Assembly (NCBI GenBank): GCA_009775365.1
Contig: VSPM01000072.1
Coordinates: forward strand, 1 to 12,679
Length of the DNA stretch: 12,679 bases
DNA from: Muribaculaceae bacterium
GTDB lineage: Bacteria; Bacteroidota; Bacteroidia; Bacteroidales; Muribaculaceae
Direction: 5' to 3'
The notes beneath the pieces were generated by a model. The model was not told the DNA's origin, did no database searches, and was given only the letters and a program-made list of their open reading frames with translations. This document shows, piece by piece, positions 5,067-10,844 of this stretch (position 1 is its first letter; each line of letters starts with the position of its first letter). The position numbers and the translations under genes are program-made.

Positions 5067-6047
5067 TTAAGGCTGGAGGAAATGGCGATATTCGGCGAGG
5101 AGGAGGTTTTGTGCTTTGGAGGTTGAAGAGGATTGTGGGAGGGTTGAGAGGACGGATGGGAGAGGGGCGGTTGTGCCTGAGGAGATGGAGAGGAGGAGCG
5201 TTATGAGGGCTCGTGTCCAGGGGTTGGTGACTGTGTGCTGATATTTTTGGAAACGTGCCGAGGCTTTTTCAGCTGCGGCCCGGTCGCCGAGAATTGTGAA
5301 GGCTGCAAGGAGCATGGCTGACAGCTTGGCGTCGAGCTTGTGGTTGTCGAGTTTTGCTGCCTCCATTCTCCGGCAGAACACCGACAGTGATGCTATCTCT
5401 TTTTCGGAGAGAGCGACGCCGCTATGGAATGTGCGCAGGGCTTCGTAAATCTTTGGTGTGAACGCCTCGATGAGATCGTAGGGGCGTTTGCAGTTTTTCG
5501 CGAATTCGAGTATGCGGACGTGAGATGGCTTCACGTTCCATACGATTGCTCCAAGTTCGGAACTTGCCGCGATCACGATGTTGCCGTTCTTGCTTTTCGC
5601 CACCGGCATCAGAGTGCCTTTGAGCCCGTTGAGGTCTCCCCCTAAGATTTCTATCCGGTCTCCCTCCTGGAGGTCGATGTGGCTGATGTCGTAGAAAGGG
5701 AGTCGGTTTTGGTGGGTTCGGGCTATTATGCGGAATGCATACATGTCGGCTTCAGACACGGTGGCATAGCGTTCTTCTGAGCTGTGGTTGAGGAGGAAAC
5801 TGAATCCGTTTGACTGAGAGCACAGGTTTTTCACTGTTTCAAGTTCTCCTCTTACAAACACATAGTGGTATGTGAGTGGCTTCTGCTTCTCGACTATCTT
5901 GTTGCCTTCAACTTCCATAAGCAATATGGATGGGGCGAAGATTTCGAGGTCGGCTTGCTCTGCGGCGTTGTAGCGGGCTACAATTGCTTCCGAGGTCTCT
6001 TTTTTTGACTGGGAGAGGGGTATGAAGTTAAGAACGAACCAGGGCAT
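5067..6047 (-). CDS. NusG/UpxY-like transcription antiterminator with C-terminal extension
   Basis: A 326-residue member of the NusG family of specialised elongation factors. The NGN domain occupies about 1-112: it starts MPWFVLNFIP and contains PLTYHYVFVRG (57-67), the counterpart of the usual PLFPGYVFV. The KOW motif is at about 123-150 (LQEGDRIEILGGDLNGLKGT). Such proteins (UpxY, RfaH, LoaP) bind RNA polymerase and let it read long polysaccharide operons past terminators in the leader. Bacteroides UpxY proteins are about 170-180 residues. This one adds about 140 residues of Ala/Leu-rich helical sequence (about 185-326) of unknown role, perhaps for partner binding. It starts at the natural MPWF start, though a GC-rich hairpin covers the ribosome-binding position. 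The upstream region carries the inverted repeats and promoter of a likely phase switch, now facing away from this gene. Confidence 0.85.
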   Translation of the reverse strand: MPWFVLNFIPLSQSKKETSEAIVARYNAAEQADLEIFAPSILLMEVEGNKIVEKQKPLTYHYVFVRGELETVKNLCSQSNGFSFLLNHSSEERYATVSEADMYAFRIIARTHQNRLPFYDISHIDLQEGDRIEILGGDLNGLKGTLMPVAKSKNGNIVIAASSELGAIVWNVKPSHVRILEFAKNCKRPYDLIEAFTPKIYEALRTFHSGVALSEKEIASLSVFCRRMEAAKLDNHKLDAKLSAMLLAAFTILGDRAAAEKASARFQKYQHTVTNPWTRALITLLLSISSGTTAPLPSVLSTLPQSSSTSKAQNLLLAEYRHFLQP

Positions 6048-6052
6048 TGATA

Positions 6053-6069
6053 CTCGGGCGCTGCCCGAG
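6053..6069. promoter_or_regulatory. GC-rich hairpin over the antiterminator start region
   Basis: CTCGGGC / GCCCGAG, seven G/C-rich pairs with a three-base loop, 6-22 bases upstream of the antiterminator ATG. A second, mutually exclusive pairing (GCTGC at 6060-6064 with GCAGC at 6077-6081) uses part of the same bases. It could limit translation or form an RNA switch. Confidence 0.5.
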
Positions 6070-6262
6070 CTACGGTGCAGCTTTTTTAGAGGGAGGGAGT
6101 TCCGGCTTTTGGAGGAGATTTATTGAGGAGGAAGTTCGGGGAGGGGTATGCTTTTAGTTGGCTTCCGGTTGGTGATGCTGTTGTCTTACAATGGATTATG
6201 CAAGTCGGACATCAAAACTTCCGAAAACTTTGTGGTGGTGTTTTGGTATGTGCGGGTTATGT

Positions 6263-6279
6263 ATCTTTTATTAAGAGAT
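6263..6279. repeat. Left inverted repeat of a putative invertible promoter segment
   Basis: ATCTTTTATTAAGAGAT. It is the inverse complement of the right copy at 6436-6452 with one mismatch in 17; the inner 12 bases (TTATTAAGAGAT) are identical. Segments of about 150-250 bp between short inverted repeats upstream of UpxY-type genes are the known layout of invertible capsule promoters in Bacteroidales. Confidence 0.6.
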
Positions 6280-6435
6280 TGCAAGGGTTCTCAAATAAAA
6301 GAAAATGAGAGATTTGGCAATTTGGGATTTTATCATTTTTTAAACAATGACACAAAAAATGCAAAATCATGAATTTATTAAAACGCGGAATTGCCTATAT
6401 ATGAGAATTTTTTATTAATTTTGCAGCCGTTAAGT
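6280..6435. promoter_or_regulatory. Putative invertible promoter segment (phase switch), current orientation OFF for the antiterminator
   Basis: This is 156 AT-rich bases between the two 17-bp inverted repeats. It holds one consensus promoter (TTG 6391-6393, TAATTTTG 6416-6423) that fires rightward, away from the antiterminator. No TAnnTTTG box was found on the minus strand anywhere between the antiterminator and yidC. After inversion the -7 box would lie at about 6292-6299 facing left, giving a leader of about 240 bases. No invertase gene is in the window, so the recombinase would have to act from elsewhere, as with the global Mpi invertase of Bacteroides fragilis. Confidence 0.55.
6391..6423 (+). 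promoter_or_regulatory. Consensus promoter inside the putative invertible segment
   Basis: TTG, a 22-base spacer, and TAATTTTG. The 13-mer ATTAATTTTGCAG around the -7 box (6414-6426) is repeated exactly in the yidC promoter (6544-6556). In the orientation seen here it would read toward yidC. Confidence 0.6.
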
Positions 6436-6452
6436 ATCTCTTAATAAGAGAT
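6436..6452. repeat. Right inverted repeat of a putative invertible promoter segment
   Basis: ATCTCTTAATAAGAGAT. The site is also a nearly perfect palindrome in itself (8-base arms around a central A), as expected for a site bound by a dimeric recombinase or regulator. It pairs with the left copy at 6263-6279. Confidence 0.6.
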
Positions 6453-6523
6453 GAGTTAAAAGTGAGGGGTTGCGGTTTTCTGAAGTTTTCTGAAATTTTT
6501 ATATTTTTCATGGGCGCGGGTTG

Positions 6524-6553
6524 TTGATAATCCGTGATTTCTGATTAATTTTG
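6524..6553 (+). promoter_or_regulatory. Consensus promoter of the yidC operon
   Basis: TTG (6524-6526), a 19-base spacer, and TAATTTTG (6546-6553), a full match to the Bacteroidetes consensus. The predicted start near 6559 gives a leader of about 55 bases before the yidC ATG. Confidence 0.7.
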
Positions 6554-6613
6554 CAGTTTGAATGCTGTGGGGCAGTGTCTCGCGGCGTAGGATGAAAAGA
6601 AAACTAATAAATA

Positions 6614-8704
6614 ATGGACAAGAACCAAACCATCGGGATGGTCCTTATCATGGCTCTGCTTTTCGGCTTTATGTGGCTCACTCCTAAGGAGAGCCCTGAG
6701 GCAGGCGCAGATGATGATATAGCCCAGGCCATTCCTCAGACAGCCGCAAGAGTTGATTCCCTCTCGGCTACAGAGCATGAATGGCTCGTGAAAAACATTA
6801 TTGAGCATGGAGAAACTGTGGTGCTCGCCGACAGCACACACGCAGCGCGCCTGAATGACGGCGCCATCAATCTCACTGTGGCCGGCGACTCTGTGACAGG
6901 CACTGTGACTGTCGACGGCAAGACGCTCAGCTGGCGGGATGTTTGCCGCGCCGACTTGAAGAAGATGACAGTGAAGGAGCAGCAGAAAGCTGTGGAGGCT
7001 GTTAGAAACGCTTCGCTGTCGATGGGGAGATATGGCAAGTTTGCAAAATTCCTTACCGGCTCCGACTCTGTGGTGAGACTGGAGAACGACGTGCTCAAGC
7101 TTGAGCTCAGTTCCAAATCCGGCTCTGTGACTCGCGCGCAGCTGAAAAAATATGACACGGAATACACTCCCGACGAGAGCCAGAAGCGCAAGGAGAATGT
7201 GGTTATATTCGAGAACGGCACAAACTCAATGTCGTTTCAGCTTCCGCTCCCTCAGGGTGTGAGCACAGCCGACCTTTATTTCACTCCTGAAATTGTGAAT
7301 GACACAACGGTGCTTATGAAGCTCCCTGTGGCAGAAGGGGCATATTGGGGAATAGAATACACGCTGCCTAAGGGTGAAAGCTATGTTGTGGGAATGCGAG
7401 TGGTTCAGAAAGACATGGCCCGCGTGGTGGAAAGCAACAACCGCAACCTTGGCGTGGAATGGAGTCAGGAGCTTATGCGCCAGGAGAAAGGGAAGATGTT
7501 TGAGGAACGCAACTCCGGACTTTATTATAAGTTTGCCGGGGGCTCGGTAGAGAATCTTTCGGAGAGCAAGAACGACAGCGAGGAGCGCAAGGCCAAGATA
7601 AGGTGGATCGGATATAAGAACCAGTTCTTCTCTACGGTGCTGGTGTCGGAGCGTCCGTTCAACACTGCCGATTTCCAGTCGGAGATTGTTAAGAATGAGC
7701 CATATTTCCTAAAGAGCTTCAGCACACAGGCTGTTGTGAACGATTATGACTGGAACGCGGAGACTCCTGCCAGCTTCTCGCTTTTCATCGGCCCGAACCT
7801 TTATCCGCTTCTCTCGTCGCTTGACCATCAGACAGTGGGCGATGAAGACCTCAGCCTCACCCGCCTCATTCCTCTCGGCTGGTCGGTGTTCCGATGGATC
7901 AACACCGGGGTTGTGATACCTATCTTCAATTTCCTCGGCTCGTTTATAAGCAACTACGGCATCATCATTCTTATAATGACCATCTTCATCAAGCTTGTGC
8001 TTTTCCCGCTCACCTACAAGAGCTACAAGAGCCAGGCCAAGATGCGCATACTTGCTCCGGACATCAAGGCAATCAACAATAAGTACCCGGGCCAGGAGAA
8101 CGCCATGCTTCGCCAGCAGAAGACGATGGCTCTCTATTCAAAGGCCGGGGCCAACCCGATGTCGGGGTGTCTGCCCATGATGCTTCAGATGCCTATCCTT
8201 TTTGCAATGTTCTCGTTCTTCCCGTCGGCTATCGAGCTCAGGGGACAGAGCTTCTTGTGGGCGCATGACCTTTCGGCCCCCGATGCAATCGTGTCGTGGA
8301 GCGGCAACATCCCGCTTGTGACTGAATATTTCGGCAACCATATATCGCTGTTCTGTCTGTTGATGACTGTCACCAACATCATCTACACCAGGGTGAACAT
8401 GCAGAACACTCCGGGCCAGATGCCCGGCATGAAGTGGATGATGTATCTCATGCCGGTGTTCTTCATGATATTCTTCAACAACTATGCCGCCGGCCTCTCC
8501 TATTATTACTTCCTGTCGCTTCTCATCACTATAGGCCAGACCTACGCATTCCGCTTTATCATAAAAGAGGATGATGTGAGAAAGACTATGGCGGAGAATG
8601 CGAAGAAGCCTAAGAAGAAGAGCGGATTCATGGCCCGCCTTGAGGAGATGCAGAGGCAGCAGCAGGCCATGCTTCGTGAGCAGCAGAAGAAAGGGCGCCG
8701 GTGA
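6614..8704 (+). CDS. yidC: Membrane protein insertase YidC
   Basis: A 696-residue YidC/Oxa1 insertase. It places newly made proteins into the inner membrane, alone or with SecYEG. An N-terminal signal-anchor helix (about 7-22, GMVLIMALLFGFMWLT) is followed by a large periplasmic domain (about 60-400). The conserved five-helix Oxa1 core starts near residue 436 (FLGSFISNYGIIILIMTIFI, then KLVLFPLTYKSYKSQAKM) and has the family pattern ANPMSGCLPMMLQMPILFAM. A positively charged, Gln-rich tail after about 650 is typical of ribosome contact. The length fits the long-P1 Bacteroidetes type. The start MDKNQTIG is the usual one. It has a consensus promoter upstream, and its stop overlaps the GTG of the next gene (GTGA). 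In many Bacteroidales pyrG precedes yidC; here a non-coding switch region does. Confidence 0.97.
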   Translation: MDKNQTIGMVLIMALLFGFMWLTPKESPEAGADDDIAQAIPQTAARVDSLSATEHEWLVKNIIEHGETVVLADSTHAARLNDGAINLTVAGDSVTGTVTVDGKTLSWRDVCRADLKKMTVKEQQKAVEAVRNASLSMGRYGKFAKFLTGSDSVVRLENDVLKLELSSKSGSVTRAQLKKYDTEYTPDESQKRKENVVIFENGTNSMSFQLPLPQGVSTADLYFTPEIVNDTTVLMKLPVAEGAYWGIEYTLPKGESYVVGMRVVQKDMARVVESNNRNLGVEWSQELMRQEKGKMFEERNSGLYYKFAGGSVENLSESKNDSEERKAKIRWIGYKNQFFSTVLVSERPFNTADFQSEIVKNEPYFLKSFSTQAVVNDYDWNAETPASFSLFIGPNLYPLLSSLDHQTVGDEDLSLTRLIPLGWSVFRWINTGVVIPIFNFLGSFISNYGIIILIMTIFIKLVLFPLTYKSYKSQAKMRILAPDIKAINNKYPGQENAMLRQQKTMALYSKAGANPMSGCLPMMLQMPILFAMFSFFPSAIELRGQSFLWAHDLSAPDAIVSWSGNIPLVTEYFGNHISLFCLLMTVTNIIYTRVNMQNTPGQMPGMKWMMYLMPVFFMIFFNNYAAGLSYYYFLSLLITIGQTYAFRFIIKEDDVRKTMAENAKKPKKKSGFMARLEEMQRQQQAMLREQQKKGRR

Positions 8705-9525
8705 AAGATCTGCGCACCATAAGGATAATACTCTCCGCGTTGTTTTTTGCAGCTGCGGCGGCTTATCTTGTGATAAGCCCCGCAGTGCTGCCGATGGCGC
8801 GGGTGGTGGAGCGAGTGCAGATAGTGCCGTCGCTGATAGCCACATATATGGGTGTTATCCTGGTGTGGATCGGGATAACGTTTATATTCGGGCGGGTGTA
8901 TTGCTCGTCGGTGTGTCCGGTGGGCACGTTTCAGGATATATTCATACCTCTTCGCAAGCGTCTTCCGTTTGTGCGCAGCGAGTTCCGCTATAAGACGCGC
9001 CATCCTCTCCGCTATCATGTGCTTGCAATCTATGTGTTCTGCCTTGTGGCAGGCGTTGCGGCCGTGCCTTTCTGGATAGAGCCGTGGAATATCATGCGCA
9101 ACATATTCGGGGCTTTTAACCCCACAGCCGCCCAGACAGCGTGGCTCACGCTCGGCGTCGGGATGACATCGGGCATAGCCGCAGGGATTGTGTCGGCGCT
9201 GCTGCTCATAGTGTGTGCGGTGCTTACAGGACGCGGATTCTGCACCGATGTGTGCCCGATCGGCACCGTCCTCGGGTCGATTCATGACTACACATTGTTT
9301 CATATAGAGATTGACCCCGACAAGTGTGTGAACTGCATGAAATGTGAAGAGGTGTGCAGGTCGCAATGCGTGAAAGTGGTCGGGAGGCATGTCGACAATT
9401 CGCGGTGTGTGCGCTGTTTCGACTGCCTCGACGTGTGTCCCAACGATGCGATACGCTTTCAGAAAAACAGGAACCGACGCGCCACCCCTCTCGTCAGAAA
9501 AGTGGGACGCGGAACCGCCAAATAG
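8701..9525 (+). CDS. NapH-type membrane polyferredoxin (4Fe-4S)
   Basis: A 274-residue integral membrane iron-sulfur protein, probably an electron carrier at the inner membrane. Hydrophobic helices lie near 8-26, 44-63, 106-124 and 147-173. Two cytoplasmic loops carry the NapH/CcoG-type CxxxCP motifs, VYCSSVCPVGT (C68, C72) and GFCTDVCPIGT (C181, C185). The C-terminal part is a two-cluster ferredoxin domain: CVNCMKCEEVC (C209, C212, C215, C219) and CVRCFDCLDVCP (C236, C239, C242, C246). The start is GTG, overlapping the yidC stop by four bases, the classic sign of translational coupling. thyA follows after 9 bases. The redox partner is not shown by the context; no periplasmic reductase or FMN-binding gene is nearby. 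The family is sure, the exact pathway unknown. Confidence 0.85.
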   Translation: MKDLRTIRIILSALFFAAAAAYLVISPAVLPMARVVERVQIVPSLIATYMGVILVWIGITFIFGRVYCSSVCPVGTFQDIFIPLRKRLPFVRSEFRYKTRHPLRYHVLAIYVFCLVAGVAAVPFWIEPWNIMRNIFGAFNPTAAQTAWLTLGVGMTSGIAAGIVSALLLIVCAVLTGRGFCTDVCPIGTVLGSIHDYTLFHIEIDPDKCVNCMKCEEVCRSQCVKVVGRHVDNSRCVRCFDCLDVCPNDAIRFQKNRNRRATPLVRKVGRGTAK

Positions 9526-9534
9526 TGGAAAATA

Positions 9535-10329
9535 ATGAGACAATATCTTGATTTATTAAGGCATATACTTGAGATGGGTCATCAGAAGGGCGACAGGACC
9601 GGCACGGGCACTATCTCTACTTTCGGATACCAGATGAGGTTCGACCTCTCCGAGGGCTTCCCGCTGCTGACCACCAAGAAGGTGCATCTCAAGAGCGTGA
9701 TATATGAGCTTCTGTGGTTTCTTGCCGGCGACACTAATGTGAAGTATCTGCAAGACCATGGCGTGAGGATATGGAACGAATGGGCCGACCCCGACGGCAA
9801 CCTCGGACACATCTACGGCTATCAGTGGCGCTCGTGGCCTGACTACAGCGGCGGGTTTATCGACCAGATGGCAGAGGCTGTGCGAACCATAAAGGAGAAT
9901 CCTGACTCGCGCCGCATAATTGTGAGCAGCTGGAATGTGGCCGACCTCGACAACATGAATCTTCCGCCGTGTCATTCGCTATTTCAGTTTTACGTTAACG
10001 ACGGCAAACTCTCGCTGCAGCTCTATCAGAGAAGCGCCGACAGTTTTCTTGGTGTGCCTTTCAACATTGCAAGCTATGCCCTGCTCACCATGATGACGGC
10101 GCAGGTGTGTGGTCTGCAGGCCGGGGAGTTTATCCATACACTCGGCGATGTGCATATCTACAACAATCATCTTGAGCAAGTACGCACGCAGCTGGGCAGA
10201 GAGCCCCGCAGGCTTCCGGTGATGAGGCTGAATCCTGAGGTCACAAACCTGTTTAAATTCAAGTATGAGGATTTCACTCTTGAGGGTTATGACCCCTGGC
10301 CCGCAATAAAAGGGGAGGTGAGCGTGTGA
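9535..10329 (+). CDS. thyA: Thymidylate synthase ThyA
   Basis: A 264-residue enzyme, the same length as E. coli ThyA. It makes dTMP from dUMP using methylene-tetrahydrofolate and releases dihydrofolate. All hallmarks are in place: DRTGTGT with Arg21, the phosphate-binding Arg126-Arg127 (DSRRIIVSSWN), the catalytic Cys146 in LPPCHSLFQFYV, YQRSADSFLGVPFNIASYA with Arg166 and Asn177, and the C-terminal IKGEV that closes over the active site. It is the last gene of the yidC operon, with a 9-base gap to the polyferredoxin gene. The dihydrofolate reductase gene (folA), which often follows thyA in related genomes, is not present here: a strong hairpin and then non-coding DNA follow. The functional call is firm. 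Confidence 0.98.
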   Translation: MRQYLDLLRHILEMGHQKGDRTGTGTISTFGYQMRFDLSEGFPLLTTKKVHLKSVIYELLWFLAGDTNVKYLQDHGVRIWNEWADPDGNLGHIYGYQWRSWPDYSGGFIDQMAEAVRTIKENPDSRRIIVSSWNVADLDNMNLPPCHSLFQFYVNDGKLSLQLYQRSADSFLGVPFNIASYALLTMMTAQVCGLQAGEFIHTLGDVHIYNNHLEQVRTQLGREPRRLPVMRLNPEVTNLFKFKYEDFTLEGYDPWPAIKGEVSV

Positions 10330-10371
10330 CGCTTTGCCGGCTATAGCGGCGGCGTGGCATAACGGGCAAAT

Positions 10372-10600
10372 AAAAAAGATTAAGGCCGGAGCGTCATCGC
10401 GACGTCCCGGCCTCTTGCGCTTTAATTAATTGTTTTTTCAGTTCCCTAATTTTTATTTACACCTAATTATCCGTTATAGCCAGTACCCAACAAATTAATC
10501 ATCGTGATACTGCTTGTTCAAGCGAGAGATTTCTTGCGTAGAGAAAACGATATAACCGGATTGGAAAAACTATAACCGGGTTATTGGTTTTCTGTTTTTC
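10372..10600 (-). ncRNA. Candidate intergenic small RNA
   Basis: A consensus promoter facing left ends near 10605, and a strong hairpin with a T tract lies about 200 bases further. Between them no protein longer than about 11 residues starts with ATG (MINLLGTGYNG, 10467-10502). A transcript of about 230 bases would contain two direct copies of CCGGTTATA (10551-10559 and 10571-10579 on the minus strand) and a later CTATAACGG that could pair with either copy, a possible structural switch. The length is in the range of 6S RNA, but I cannot show that identity. It could be a regulatory RNA or a non-functional leader. Confidence 0.4.
10384..10412. terminator. Hairpin terminator of thyA and of the leftward candidate small RNA
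   Basis: GGCCGG-A-GCGTC / GACGT-C-CCGGCC, an 11-pair GC-rich stem (one G-U pair) with a single mismatch and a five-base loop. On the minus strand a six-T run follows within a few bases (10372-10377), so it works best for a leftward transcript. On the plus strand the T run is about 20 bases away (10433-10438). Confidence 0.7.
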
Positions 10601-10605
10601 GAGTG

Positions 10606-10637
10606 CAAAATTAATATATAAACTACTTATTACCAAA
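10606..10637 (-). promoter_or_regulatory. Consensus promoter facing left in the intergenic region
   Basis: On the minus strand: TTTG (10634-10637), a 20-base spacer, and TAATTTTG (10606-10613), a full Bacteroidetes consensus. No gene lies downstream before a terminator, which is what suggests a small RNA. Confidence 0.65.
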
Positions 10638-10764
10638 TTTTTTTAGAAGAAAATTATAATAAAAGCAATTATTGAGGGTTAAATATTGGTGAAATTTGAT
10701 GTTTTGAGGTAAATGGCCCTCAAAATAATCGCTAATATTGCCACTTTTTATGATTTTTTGTTCG

Positions 10765-10803
10765 CGAGAGACAATGCCGGCGCCCTAAGCCCCGGTTCCC
10801 TCG
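10765..10803 (-). terminator. Possible terminator hairpin of the TPR-HTH regulator gene
   Basis: Outer arms CGAGGGA and TCTCTCG (one G-U pair) and inner CCGG/CCGG form a long imperfect hairpin about 40 bases after the regulator stop. There is no T tract directly behind it on the minus strand, so the role is uncertain. Confidence 0.3.
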
Positions 10804-10844
10804 AAATACACCGCCATGCGTTAGTTTTTTTGTGCAGCCGGGTT

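Larger units (their letters stand above)
10330..10844. other. Convergent intergenic region between thyA and the TPR-HTH regulator
   Basis: These 515 bases hold no convincing protein gene. They contain a strong bidirectional-looking hairpin terminator (10384-10412), a consensus promoter facing left (10606-10637) and, between them, a candidate small RNA. A duplicated CCGGTTATA motif (minus strand, within 10550-10580) and a hairpin near 10765-10803 are also there. The rest is AT-rich and unremarkable. Confidence 0.5.

Noticed and set aside
6181..6212. Short minus-strand leader peptide (MSDLHNPL) upstream of the antiterminator
   Set aside because: A frame this short is expected by chance in the leader and has no regulatory codon run.
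8138..8845. Minus-strand frame of 235 codons opposite the end of yidC
   Set aside because: Antisense to the conserved Oxa1 core of yidC; composition is shadow-like.
8542..9543. Long minus-strand frame of 333 codons opposite the polyferredoxin gene
   Set aside because: It is antisense to a well-supported gene with all cysteine motifs, is rich in His/Arg/Cys as expected of a GC-rich shadow frame, and resembles no protein family.
10336..10352. Imperfect palindrome GCCGGCTATAGCGGC just after the thyA stop
   Set aside because: Short, imperfect and without a T tract; the much stronger hairpin at 10384-10412 explains termination.
10467..10502. Eleven-residue minus-strand peptide MINLLGTGYNG inside the candidate small RNA
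   Set aside because: Too short to support as a gene without ribosome profiling or conservation; mentioned only as part of the RNA entry.
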